Origin: Nannochloropsis oceanica
Taxonomy: Eukaryota > Sar > Eustigmatophyceae > Eustigmatales > Monodopsidaceae
Reading direction: 5' to 3'
NCBI GenBank assembly: GCA_004519485.1
Contig: CP038134.1
Location: 310,001 to 374,000, forward strand
DNA length: 64,000 bases
Position numbers and translations under genes: made by a program. Under the pieces are notes generated by a model. It was not told where the DNA came from. It worked only from the letters and a program-made list of their open reading frames with translations, and did no database searches. Positions 30,362-39,469 of this stretch are shown in pieces (positions within the stretch are counted from its first letter, which is position 1; every line of letters starts with the position of its first letter).

Positions 30362-32239
30362 CTAAAGCATAAGCTTGCGCTCTTGCTCTTCTTCATCCGC
30401 CTCTTCTCCTTCATCACTTTCAACGTAGTGAGTGCCGATGCTCTGCGTGTTCCTTGCCGCCGCCCTCGCAATCAGCCGAGCAGTCTCCGCCGCGTTCCGT
30501 AACGACACCGTCTCTTTGCTCAACCGCGTGGAGGCATAAAACCGCAACACCTCTGCTTCAATCCGTCGCAGATAGCAACTAGCATGCTCCAGGCCCTCCG
30601 GGCGCCTCACCACTCCCACATTCTCCCAGAGTGTTCGACGGATCTCGGCCATGTAAGCATCAACTTGCTCCGGCTTCGCTGCAGGTAACGATTGGTTCGC
30701 CCCATTCACCGAATGCCCCAACGGTGCCAATTCCGCTTTCTGAGCCATATTAGAAATGGCTATGGCAGCCTTCTCCCCATCCTTGCCCGCACGTGCCGTC
30801 TTGAGTTGCTCAGCAATCGCCACCCCCCAAACTAGTCCCTCTAACAGTGACGTCGAGGCAAGTCGGTTCGCGCCGTGCAGCCCCGTGCATGCCACTTCCC
30901 CAGCAGCAAACAAACCAGGCAGACTCGTCTGCCCCTCCAAGTCAGTCACCACCCCCCCACAGAAGTAGTGCGCAGCAGGGACAACTGGCAAGGCCTGTCG
31001 CGTCATGTCCAGTCCCCGGGCACGGCAGTGTGCATCGATCGACGGAAACCTTCCCCTCAGCCACCCTTTTTCCCGATGTGAAATATCCAGCAACATATGG
31101 CTAGCCCCCGTTCGTGACATCTCGCTGACAATCATCCGCGAGACTACATCCCTTGGGGCCAGTTCCCCCTGAGGGTGGTATCGAGTAGCAAACGCTTCCC
31201 CCTCTAAATTGATCAACCGCGCCCCTTCCCCTCGCAAAGCCTCAGTCAGAAGGAAAGACCTCTCGCCAGGTAAGTGCAACGTGGTGGGATGGAACTGCAC
31301 ATATTCCATGTTCTGCAATGCTGCGCCTGCCCGAAATGCCATGGCAAAACCGTCCCCCCGAGCAGAGGCAGGGTTCGAGGTATGCTGGTAGAGCTCGCCC
31401 AACCCTCCAGTAGCAAGTACCGTAGCAGGCGCCCGCAACGCTACGGGCTCGGTCGCATCAGGAGTGACACGCATGAGGTGCGCTCCCAGACAACGCCGCT
31501 GTTGCTGCTGCTTGTTTGCCAACGAGTCACGAGACACCTTCCCTCCATCCTCGGTCACGGCCAGATCGACAGCTGTCATACCGGATAAAAGGAGAATATT
31601 GAGGTGGGAGGCCGCGGCTTGCTGCAAGCTTTCGGTGATGGCCCTCCCCGTGTGATCCCGCCAATGAATAATCCGCGCGCGGTTGTGGGAGGCCTCCAAG
31701 CACAAAGCCAGCCCGCCATCCGGCTTCCGATCGAAGGGGACAGGAGCCAGGCGTAAAAGCAGGTCCTCCACGCACCCAGGCCCTTTCATGGCAAGCTTTT
31801 CCACTGCCAAAGGATCATTCACACCTGCGCCTGCCACCATGATATCGGAGGACAGCAACGAGGGGCTATCGTCAGTGGCCTTGTAGATGATCCCACCTTG
31901 GGCCCAAAACGAATTGCAGTCCAATGGATCGGTTGCTGAGGTGACCATTGTCACCTTCAGCCCTTGTTCGGCAGCCTTGAGCGCGGCGGCGCATCCGGCC
32001 ACACCACATCCGAGGACGAGGAGGTCCGTTTGACGCTCGCGGACGACACGCGCGACATCGGCGTCTGAGCCAAGAGCGGCTTGATAGTGCAGGCCACGGC
32101 TGCTGCTGCTGCTGCTGCTGTTTAAAGTGGTCAGACCGAGGCGCTGGGCCAGGATATAGATGCGGGAGTTGCTGCGGCTGGCAGCGGCCGAGGAAATCTT
32201 AGACGCCTGCTGCAGGCTGCGGTGGGCGAGGAAGCTCAT
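30362..32239 (-). CDS. nadB: L-aspartate oxidase (NadB), organelle-targeted
   Basis: This is a single exon of 625 residues from the ATG at 32239 (MSFLAHRSLQQ). The N-terminal 75 residues are Ser/Arg-rich with almost no acid, consistent with an organelle presequence. The FAD-binding start TDLLVLGCGVAGCAAALKAAE is followed by DCNSFWAQGGI, the flavoprotein motif typical of NadB. Later come ARIIHWRDHTGRAI, ATVLATGGLGELYQHTSNP, MEYVQFHPTTL, RGEGARLIN, and the C-terminal flavin motif GLHGANRLASTSLLEGLVWG. This family oxidises L-aspartate to iminoaspartate, which quinolinate synthase then uses to make NAD. Fumarate reductase/succinate dehydrogenase flavoproteins are relatives, but the HxxGANRLASxSLLE block and the AQGGI motif favour NadB. 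In plants the enzyme is plastidial; plastid or mitochondrial location cannot be decided here. Confidence 0.92.
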   Translation of the reverse strand: MSFLAHRSLQQASKISSAAASRSNSRIYILAQRLGLTTLNSSSSSSSRGLHYQAALGSDADVARVVRERQTDLLVLGCGVAGCAAALKAAEQGLKVTMVTSATDPLDCNSFWAQGGIIYKATDDSPSLLSSDIMVAGAGVNDPLAVEKLAMKGPGCVEDLLLRLAPVPFDRKPDGGLALCLEASHNRARIIHWRDHTGRAITESLQQAAASHLNILLLSGMTAVDLAVTEDGGKVSRDSLANKQQQQRRCLGAHLMRVTPDATEPVALRAPATVLATGGLGELYQHTSNPASARGDGFAMAFRAGAALQNMEYVQFHPTTLHLPGERSFLLTEALRGEGARLINLEGEAFATRYHPQGELAPRDVVSRMIVSEMSRTGASHMLLDISHREKGWLRGRFPSIDAHCRARGLDMTRQALPVVPAAHYFCGGVVTDLEGQTSLPGLFAAGEVACTGLHGANRLASTSLLEGLVWGVAIAEQLKTARAGKDGEKAAIAISNMAQKAELAPLGHSVNGANQSLPAAKPEQVDAYMAEIRRTLWENVGVVRRPEGLEHASCYLRRIEAEVLRFYASTRLSKETVSLRNAAETARLIARAAARNTQSIGTHYVESDEGEEADEEEQERKLML

Positions 32240-33660
32240 GCTGTTGATGATGCTGCTCAAACGCTTTTCTTGAATTCTCCCGCCACTTATTTACTTCTTA
32301 TAGTTAATATTTTAAGAAACTTGATCGCTTGCTTGGTATACAATTGACAGTCGCTCACGTCCTTGGTCGTCGTCTTTCTTATAAGCCCCTGATTGGCTCT
32401 TGCTCGTGCTAGTGTAAATTCTCTACTTTGAGATCACGGAGTACGCCCACTTCTTGCTGTATGACCACGTTGCCTTCGCCCTAATCATCCTAGATGTCTC
32501 CTCCTGGGTATGGATGGATTTTGGGGGAAGAGAGGGTGGGAGAGTGATGGGGTCGGTTGGCATTTGTCATGAGCCGGCGAGTCATAATGAACCGAGGCGA
32601 GCGAAGCCACGAGTCGTGGTTCGTCGTGGACATGCGTTGCACGCAAACATCTTTGCAAACACAACAGATGCAGCATCGGTAGCAAGCTGAGTGGACACAG
32701 ACACAACCAGTCGTGACGATGATCCTCGCCCCTAACTCCGCTACCTTCGCGGGTTTGGCGTCTTCTCCAAGCCACCTGGCGCGCATACCTCCAACGCCTG
32801 CCCACAAACATCAATCACAAGCCTGTGGAACTCTGGTACCCATATCTTTAAACCTCTCGAAGAAGAAATGGGAAAATCCGCGCATGACATGCACACGATG
32901 ACCAGCACAAATGCCGACATAGCGTGGAGGAGAGGAGGGCTTGCGTGGCCTTGACTTACGGGTTGCTTTTCAAGTTCTTCTCAGCACTCGAGCGGGGAGG
33001 GGTAACGACGCCAGACAAGTATTGGTGGTTGGTATCCTTGCTGAAGTTGTGTGTGGATCGGTGGAAGATTGAGTGAGTAAGCTGGCTACTGGGGTGAGCG
33101 GAACAAACGACGGCAGGCGAGTTTTTCCTGGGAAGGGTTGCCGTTGTCCACGTTGGCAACTAACTGTCCACAAGTGGGCACCGTGAGTAGCATGTCAACG
33201 CCCTGGATAATAGCAATGAGAGATACCGCACGAAGACGCCTCAAAGAAACCAGAGGAAGGCAGCGGTGACATCAGCAGCAGCGTGGCTTGCAGAGACGGG
33301 GATGCGAGCCACGCCATAACCTGACAGATCATGATAAAGCACCGCAGGACGGACCTCCTGCCCTCCGTGTCCACACACACTGTCTTCTCGCACACATGGC
33401 CCATTTCGCTTGCTTCTTGTTTTGTCGTCACAACCATTTCTTCTTTCTTTTCACCTTTTCTTCATCAAATACCCATTACTTGTCCTGCGTTGCTTGTAAT
33501 ACAGACATCAGCGACGCTTTCTAGCTGTTCCCCCTTCCCCTTTTCAACCTACATGCACAGAACATAGTTTAGTTTACAATTTTCTATCACTTGTCATGTG
33601 TTACAATTCAGACTAGCTTCACGATATCCTCCCTCCGTTCCCTCCCTCCTCTTCCCTCCC
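32240..33660. other. 1.4-kb intergenic region, no confident gene
   Basis: This region lies between the nadB start and the RAD21 stop. Several short frames of about 60-110 codons overlap on both strands, for example minus 32490-32807 and minus 33195-33437. None shows a domain or a convincing splice chain. A small spliced gene could be hidden. Confidence 0.4.
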
Positions 33661-36600
33661 CTAAGCCTCTCCTGGAGTTGGCTCATGAAAGCGGGCTGCC
33701 GGCCTTATCACCACCTCCCCATACGCTGTCTCCTGTGCACACTCGATAAAATCCCATGTCTTCAATTGCAGGACTTCCCAGAACAAATTCGCGGCTTTAG
33801 TTCGACGGGAATTGCGGGTGATTTGACTCAGCAAGAGACCCCCCCCCTCCCCCCCCCCCCCGCCCTCCTTCCCTCGTTCCTGCCCATGCTGTTGCTTCCT
33901 CTCGACGGCCGCCATACGCGTCCGAAGGAGCTTGCAAAAACGCACAGTGTTGGGATGCCACTGGGTCGCGGCCTTTTCTCCAAATATATTATCGTCGCCA
34001 GCAGCAGCGGCAATGCCCATGTCGTTTGTTCGGATGAAATTCTCGTCATCCTCGTCCTCGTCCTCTTGGTTGTGATGCTGTTGGCACAAGTCTTCCTCCT
34101 CCTTGCCCTCCTCTTGCCCCGTGGGCCCTCGGTAATGGTAGTATTCGTCATCGGCTATTTGAGGGAAAGGATAGAGGGAAGGTGGGAGGGAGAGAGGGGG
34201 GGTAAGTGACTGCTAGGAACCAATAGAGATACAAACACGCGGAAATCGAAAGAGAAGAAAACCAAAAAGAAGGACGGTCTTCTGTGTACCTCCCTCCCTC
34301 CCTCCCTCCCTCCCTCCCTCCCTCCCTCCCTCCCTCATCCTTCTCCACGTACATATATGGAAATCATTCTCATATCCCGGCCCCTCATCAATCGCCGCCT
34401 CCTCCTCGTCCCCCTTCGCTTCCTTTTCCTCCTCCTCCTCCCGCCGACGCTTCCTCTCCTCAGTCACTCTGCCCTCCATCCCTCCTCCTAGGTCCAACGC
34501 CCCTTCTTCCCCTCTCCCCGTCCGCGCAGCCACTGGCAGCCGGAAATGCTGCACTGGTTTCATCATCCCTCTCACCATCCCTTCCAAATCCTCACTCAAC
34601 TCCCCCACCAAAACATGCGCCTGCATCCGTCCCTCCACCCCTGCCTCCCTCCTTTCCCCTCTCCTTCCTTCCATGCGCACGCGGTCCCTCGGTCTCACCC
34701 TAGGGAGCACCAAATCCGACCAATTCGCCAGCCGGGCCTTCATCTCCGCGCCCGTTAAGACCATCGCCTTCTCCTGCCCCAACCGCCGCTTCCTCCCTCC
34801 CTCCCTCCTCCCTCCTCCTCCAAGACTTCTCCCACGGCTACCCCGGCGGTAAAAGAGGGAAGAGGACGAAGACGAGCTGAACCGGATTTTCTTTCCTCCT
34901 GCAATGTCATACTCATCCCCCACCTCGTCCTCCTTCCCGCCCTCCTCCACCTGCAGCCGCCCCCCCACAAAAGAAGGAGGAAGATCATGGTCCGGCGTGC
35001 CCGTCGCCATCGGCGACAACAACCCTCCCTCCCTCCATTTCTCCCTCCCTCCCTCTGGGCTTCGGAGGCACCCCATCGCCAGCAATACTGAGTCATCCTC
35101 CCCTCCCATCGAGCTCCTCCTTTCCCCCCCCCCTCGTTCCACCTCCACCTCCATTCCCTCTTCCCTTTCCTCGCTTTTGCCAGGGTTCCCTCCCTCCCTC
35201 CCTCCCTCGACTTCATCATCGAAGCACATCCTCGTGCCGTTACCATCGTAATAGTTCAAATAATCACCCTCTTCATCAACGGCATCCCCTCCCTCCCTCC
35301 CTTCCTCCTCGTCATCCATATCCTCAAACCGCCTCTTCCTCCCGGCAGCAGCAGTAGCAGCAGCAGCAGCAGTATCAATGGCAGCAGCAGCAGAGGATGG
35401 TTCACCTTCCTTCACCCCTACCTTCAAAGGATCGAAGGCCTCCCACTCCTCTTCCTCCATCCCTCCTCCCCTTCCATCCGCCAACGACCCTTGCATTTGA
35501 TTCTGCCGTCCAGCCCCCCCCCCAGCTCCTCCCTCCCCCGACATCCCTCCCTCCCTCCCTTCTTCCATCGCCCGCTGAACCTCCATCTCCTCCTGTGATA
35601 ACCGCCGTTCGAAAACCAACTCCTTCTCCTCCTCCTGCTCCAGTGCACTTCTGCCTCCCTCCCTCCCGCCGTCCGGCTCCCCCTCAGGCATACGTATATC
35701 CTGCTTTCGAGCCAACGTCATCGCGGCGGCCTCCATCCATTCCTCCCTTAACGGGGGCAAACTACCTTCAAGCGTCGAGCGCTGTGACAAGGAGAACAAG
35801 GGAAGTGGCTCACGATAAAATGGCGTACCTACCCCTCTCCCTATCCCTCCCTCCCTCTCTTTCCCCTTCCTGGTCATCATACCCTCCCCCTGGAACTCCA
35901 GCTGCTGGCCAGGCGTGCCTGCTATAGCAGCACCACCAGAAGCTACAGTAGAGCAAGTAGAAAGAGGAGTAAAACCTGCTCCCAAAGGGTCGAGATTGGA
36001 AGCAGCGCCCGGGCGGAAGGCGACCTTAATCTTGCTCAAGGCCTCGTCACAGTCGGTGCTTAGATAACGCACCTTGTGGGAATAGATCCTAACGACGCCT
36101 AAGAGCAAGCTACCGGAGACACGCAGAGGCATAGCTTCCCCCTTGTGGTTGGCGATTCGGTCTGTGGAGAAAGGAGGGAGGAAGGGAGAAAGAAAAGGAT
36201 GGAGGTAGGGAGGGAGAAAAAGAAGGAAGGGGTGAGTAATGGTGTTGAAGTCTTGAGCGAGGAGTAAAACCAAAAAAAGAGCTGTCCTGCCGATTGAAGC
36301 GAACCATTCAAAGCGCGTGCCTATAATACTTGTCGGCTGCTAATGTACGAGCGAGACCGGAAAGTGGTAGAGGGACGGTATAACATGTCGAGAGGACCCG
36401 AAGATGACAGTACAGACACACATACACACTCAGTCCCTGGACCGCAATCTGGCGCCCGACAAATGGCTCACGAGATTCAGATAATGAGTGGAGGAGTACG
36501 TCAAGACTACGGACAGAGGGTGAGGGTTCAATGCGCTTGCACTCTCAACTGACATGAAGGGAACACGTACAACCTACCTGCGCTCTTCGTCACATCGGTG

Positions 36601-36701
36601 GAGAAGATGATGTTGCGATTGAGTTTCTTCTCAGAGTGCACGGCCAACCACACCTTTCCTAACGACCCTTTCTTTCCGAGGATAAGCTGCGCGTAAAACA
36701 T
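33661..36701 (-). CDS. RAD21: RAD21/SCC1-type cohesin kleisin subunit
   Basis: The model has three exons, 36701-36578, 36161-34353 and 34154-33661, giving 808 residues. Both introns are phase 1 with GT-AG ends. Exon 1 gives [20 protein letters not shown] and [14 protein letters not shown]. Exon 2 continues with [20 protein letters not shown] and [16 protein letters not shown]. Together these form the complete N-terminal kleisin domain that contacts SMC3. The C-terminal exon has the winged helix that contacts SMC1, with [20 protein letters not shown] and [11 protein letters not shown]. The long middle is disordered and crowded with Gly/Arg/Glu runs derived from GGGA repeats; separase sites are not certain. 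A Rec8 paralogue is possible, but the N-terminus resembles RAD21 more. Kleisins close the cohesin ring around sister chromatids. Confidence 0.92.
34289..34336. repeat. (CCTC)n microsatellite near a RAD21 intron donor
   Basis: An uninterrupted tetranucleotide run of about 47 bp (GGGA on the transcribed strand) begins 16 bases after the 5' splice site of the second RAD21 intron. Shorter copies of the same unit pepper the coding exon beside it. Confidence 0.9.
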
Positions 36702-38309
36702 GGTATCGGCTGAGCGTGGCGGTCGTAAATGGACTTGCTTTCAGACGGGGGACGTTAGCAGCACGAAAGCGAAGAAGACGTGTGCTGTATGCGTCTTTTC
36801 TCTTTTGTCTGATTCCAGCCCAAGTACCACGCCCGTCCTGAATGTGGAAGGGAGATAGGATATGCAGCGTCGTGGGGAATAATTGAGTGTGGGGAAGCCT
36901 TGATCAGATAGAAAGGCATGAGAGGGGTGAGAACGACCAAAGAATCATCATGGGTGTTTCTCATCCCCCCGTTGCATCGCCCCAAAGAATTCCACTTAAC
37001 GGCTCAAGCACTTGCATGTTCGCTGCCAGCACACAACACAAGCTCGCGTAGCGTATGCAAATATCTCATATACCCTTTCAGCAGCTCAATTTTACTCCTT
37101 TCGAATAGTATGTTGAAGCCAGTCTTTCGAAATGGTAACCTGATTATCACCGACAACGGGCCTGCCCGCATGTAGCTACCTACTCCACACAGCAAAAGGC
37201 AAGGTGAAGCAGGCAGTGTGTGTGTGCGGGGTGCAGGTGAGCGCGGGTCTGGGGTGAGCGAGGAACAGAAGAGGAGGGGTGGTGGAGGGGTGGAGGGAGA
37301 AATGGGTTCCACGCAAAACGTGCTCGAGATTTTGAGGAGCCTTGGACCATTACACGGGTTACGTTTCTTTTGCAGGTAAGCTAACCTTAGAGGGAATTGG
37401 CAAAGGAGGTAATGGTGCTGCAATGATCGTGGTAGTGGTTGGTCTGGGTGGTGGCGGTTGTGGCTGTTTGTTGGAGAATCAACCAAATCGTGCGGCAGAC
37501 GATCACGACCTCCCCACCCTTCGCTCATTCTACACACACTGTTGAGTAAAGACGACCAAGCCACAAGAAGTGTGAACCGAGTCCACACATGTGCTCACTG
37601 TCCATGATGTTCGTGTCGTCTCTTTTCTTTTTTTATTTAGAAGCTGCTGCTACTATTCTATAAATTGTGGGGATATCTCATTCCGCTTCTGGCGCATTTA
37701 TTCTTCGATTTGGCTTTAATTTCTAAATGTACGGTAATTATGATTCCTCTGTGCATCTCCTTGGGTTTGTCACATTCAATTTACCCATTCCCTCCATTCA
37801 CGACCTAATTTAAATCCCGTCCCGTCAATCTGCGGCTGGCTTTTTGCTGTGCGAAGTCATCCTCGTGCTCTACCTCCTTCACCCCCGTCTCCTCCTCCTC
37901 CGTACTATCCTCTTCCGCCTTGTCTTCCTCTCCATGGTCATGCACATTCCCTTTTCCTCGTCCACACCTTGCCCTCTTTCCCTCTCTCTGAACTAGGGTC
38001 CACATTCCTTTCCCCGTCCATATTCCTTCTCTTTCTTCCACTCCCTCCCACTGCCTTTTTTTTATTATTATCCCCTCTTTTTTTTACACACTCACTCTAT
38101 TTCACAACACATTCGTCCCCTTCTCTTCTCGTTCTCTCCCTTACAACATGACTTTGTTTTCCTTTCTCTACGCCCACACTGCCTCCCTCCCTTTTATCCC
38201 CCCCCCTCTCGCCCCTATCAAAGAGTCGAAATAGGCGATGAAGGAGGTAACTCTACCACACCCACATATGGATAATTTAACAAACTTCCTACCGGACAGC
38301 GGATATCCC
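36702..38309. other. 1.6-kb intergenic region, no confident gene
   Basis: This region lies upstream of RAD21. Minus-strand frames at 37004-37588 and 37805-38041 were examined and not accepted. A pyrimidine-rich stretch covers about 37860-38220. Confidence 0.4.
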
Positions 38310-38453
38310 GAGATTTGGCAGTGTGTACATCGAGATTTGGATCGAAGAAAATTGGGACGAAAAGTCAGTCTCGAACCGCGGCCCAAGGGAGTGTGAATCG
38401 AAATTTTGGACCCAAGAAAGTGATATTGGGACACAAGTCTCGAATCCCCGCCC
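38310..38453. repeat. Degenerate tandem repeat, period about 69 bp
   Basis: Two diverged units start at about 38332 and 38401. Each runs from a GATTTGG/ATTTTGG start through AAGAAA and TTGGGAC to CTCGAA and a final CGGCCC/CCGCCC. A further partial start (CGAGATTTGG) occurs at about 38309-38318. The array directly precedes the GGA tract of element copy B. Confidence 0.6.
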
Positions 38454-38459
38454 AAATGA

Positions 38460-39012
38460 AAGGGGGAGGAGGAGGGGAAGGGGGAGGAGGAGGAGGAGGA
38501 GGAGGGGGAGGGGAAGGAGGAGGGGGAGGAGGGGGAGGGGGAGGAGGGGGAGGGAGAGGAGGAGGAGGAGGAGGAGGAGGGGGAGGAGGAGGACCACGAG
38601 AAGGAGGAGGAGGACGAGAAGGAGGAGGCGGTGGAAGACGGGAAGAAGAAGGTAGAGGAGGAGAGGGAGAAGAAGAAGAAGAGGAGAAAGAGGATGAAGA
38701 AGAAGGGGGGGAGGAGGAGGAGGGGGAGGAGGAGGGAGACGAGGAGGGGGTGGAAGGGGAAGGGGCGGAGGAGGCGGAGGCGGTGGAAGCAGAGGAGGGG
38801 GGGGGGAAGGCGGAGGAGGCGGAGGCGGTGGAAGCAGAGGAGGAGGAGGGGAAGGTGGAGGAGGAGGAGGAGGCGGAAGCGGAGGAGGCGGAGGAGGAGG
38901 AGGCGGAGGAGGAGGAGGGGGTGGAGGCGGTGGAATTAGAGGAGAAGGAGGCGGAGGAGAACGAGGCGGAGGCGGAGGATGACGAGGACGGGGCAGAGGA
39001 GGAGGTCATGGA
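38460..39012. repeat. GGA/GAA polypurine tract attached to element copy B
   Basis: This run of about 550 bp is almost pure purine on the plus strand, mainly GGA, GAG and GCG-containing triplets. Open frames here encode Gly, Glu or Arg monotony in all three frames and are not genes. It abuts the Fanzor-like module at the direct repeat starting at 39014. Confidence 0.9.
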
Positions 39013-39408
39013 CGGGCCATCCGAGGACTGTATTGGTGTGACACCTGTGAACAGTTCGTGTCTCGGGACGGCAATGGGGCACGTAATATCCTACGGGTGT
39101 ACAGGAGTATGGTCCGTGGGGAGGCTCGTCCCCATGATCTTCGGTTTGGTCAACCGCGGCAGGACATGCGGACACTCTATGTGTAGCCTTCCCGCTGACC
39201 TCCTCTTTTATCCTCCTCCCCCTTCTCCTCCTGGCCCTGTGTGGGCCGTCCGGGGACTTTGCCAGGTCAAAAAACCTATTAAAGTCGCTAGAAAAACTCG
39301 GACGAGAAATAAGGGATGACAACAATTTATTGTTGGAAGGCTCCCCCTCGTATGCAAGTCCTCGAAGACGTCAGGTTGCATGCGATAGTTCTAGAGAGAT
39401 GTAGGAAC
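39013..39408 (+). mobile_element. Fanzor/TnpB-like element remnant, copy B (best preserved module)
   Basis: The plus strand from 39016 encodes AIRGLYWCDTCEQFVSRDG, then NGARNILRVYRSMVRG and a basic tail ending at a stop at 39184-39186. C-x2-C plus R-D-G-N-x-A-R-N-I is the terminal zinc-ribbon/RuvC-III signature of TnpB/Fanzor nucleases. The noncoding end (39187-39408) matches the reverse complement of copies A, C and D. A direct repeat (39014-39029 and 39243-39258, 14/16 identical) brackets the module. A pyrimidine patch (about 39207-39235) just before the second repeat is complementary in character to the upstream purine tract. A 30-base A run (39438-39467) follows 29 bp beyond the end. Confidence 0.65.
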
Positions 39409-39437
39409 GCAACTCAAAAGAACTACCTACTCCTTAG

Positions 39438-39467
<30 letters not shown>
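39438..39467. repeat. Poly(A) run of 30 bases
   Basis: An uninterrupted A run lies on the plus strand shortly after the end of element copy B. No reverse transcriptase remnant lies nearby. Confidence 0.9.

Positions 39468-39469
<2 letters not shown>

Noticed and set aside
37805-38041. 78-codon acidic minus-strand frame
   Set aside because: It resembles an acidic C-terminal exon, but no upstream exon or acceptor context is seen and the flank is simple sequence.
38315-39319. 334-codon plus-strand frame of Gly/Glu runs continuing into the element
   Set aside because: It exists because purine triplets contain no stops. Its frame differs from the conserved nuclease module, and the composition is pure low complexity.
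39438-39467. A-run as a LINE/SINE tail
   Set aside because: No reverse transcriptase, target-site duplication or SINE-like promoter was recognised. It lies beyond the element end and may be a plain microsatellite.
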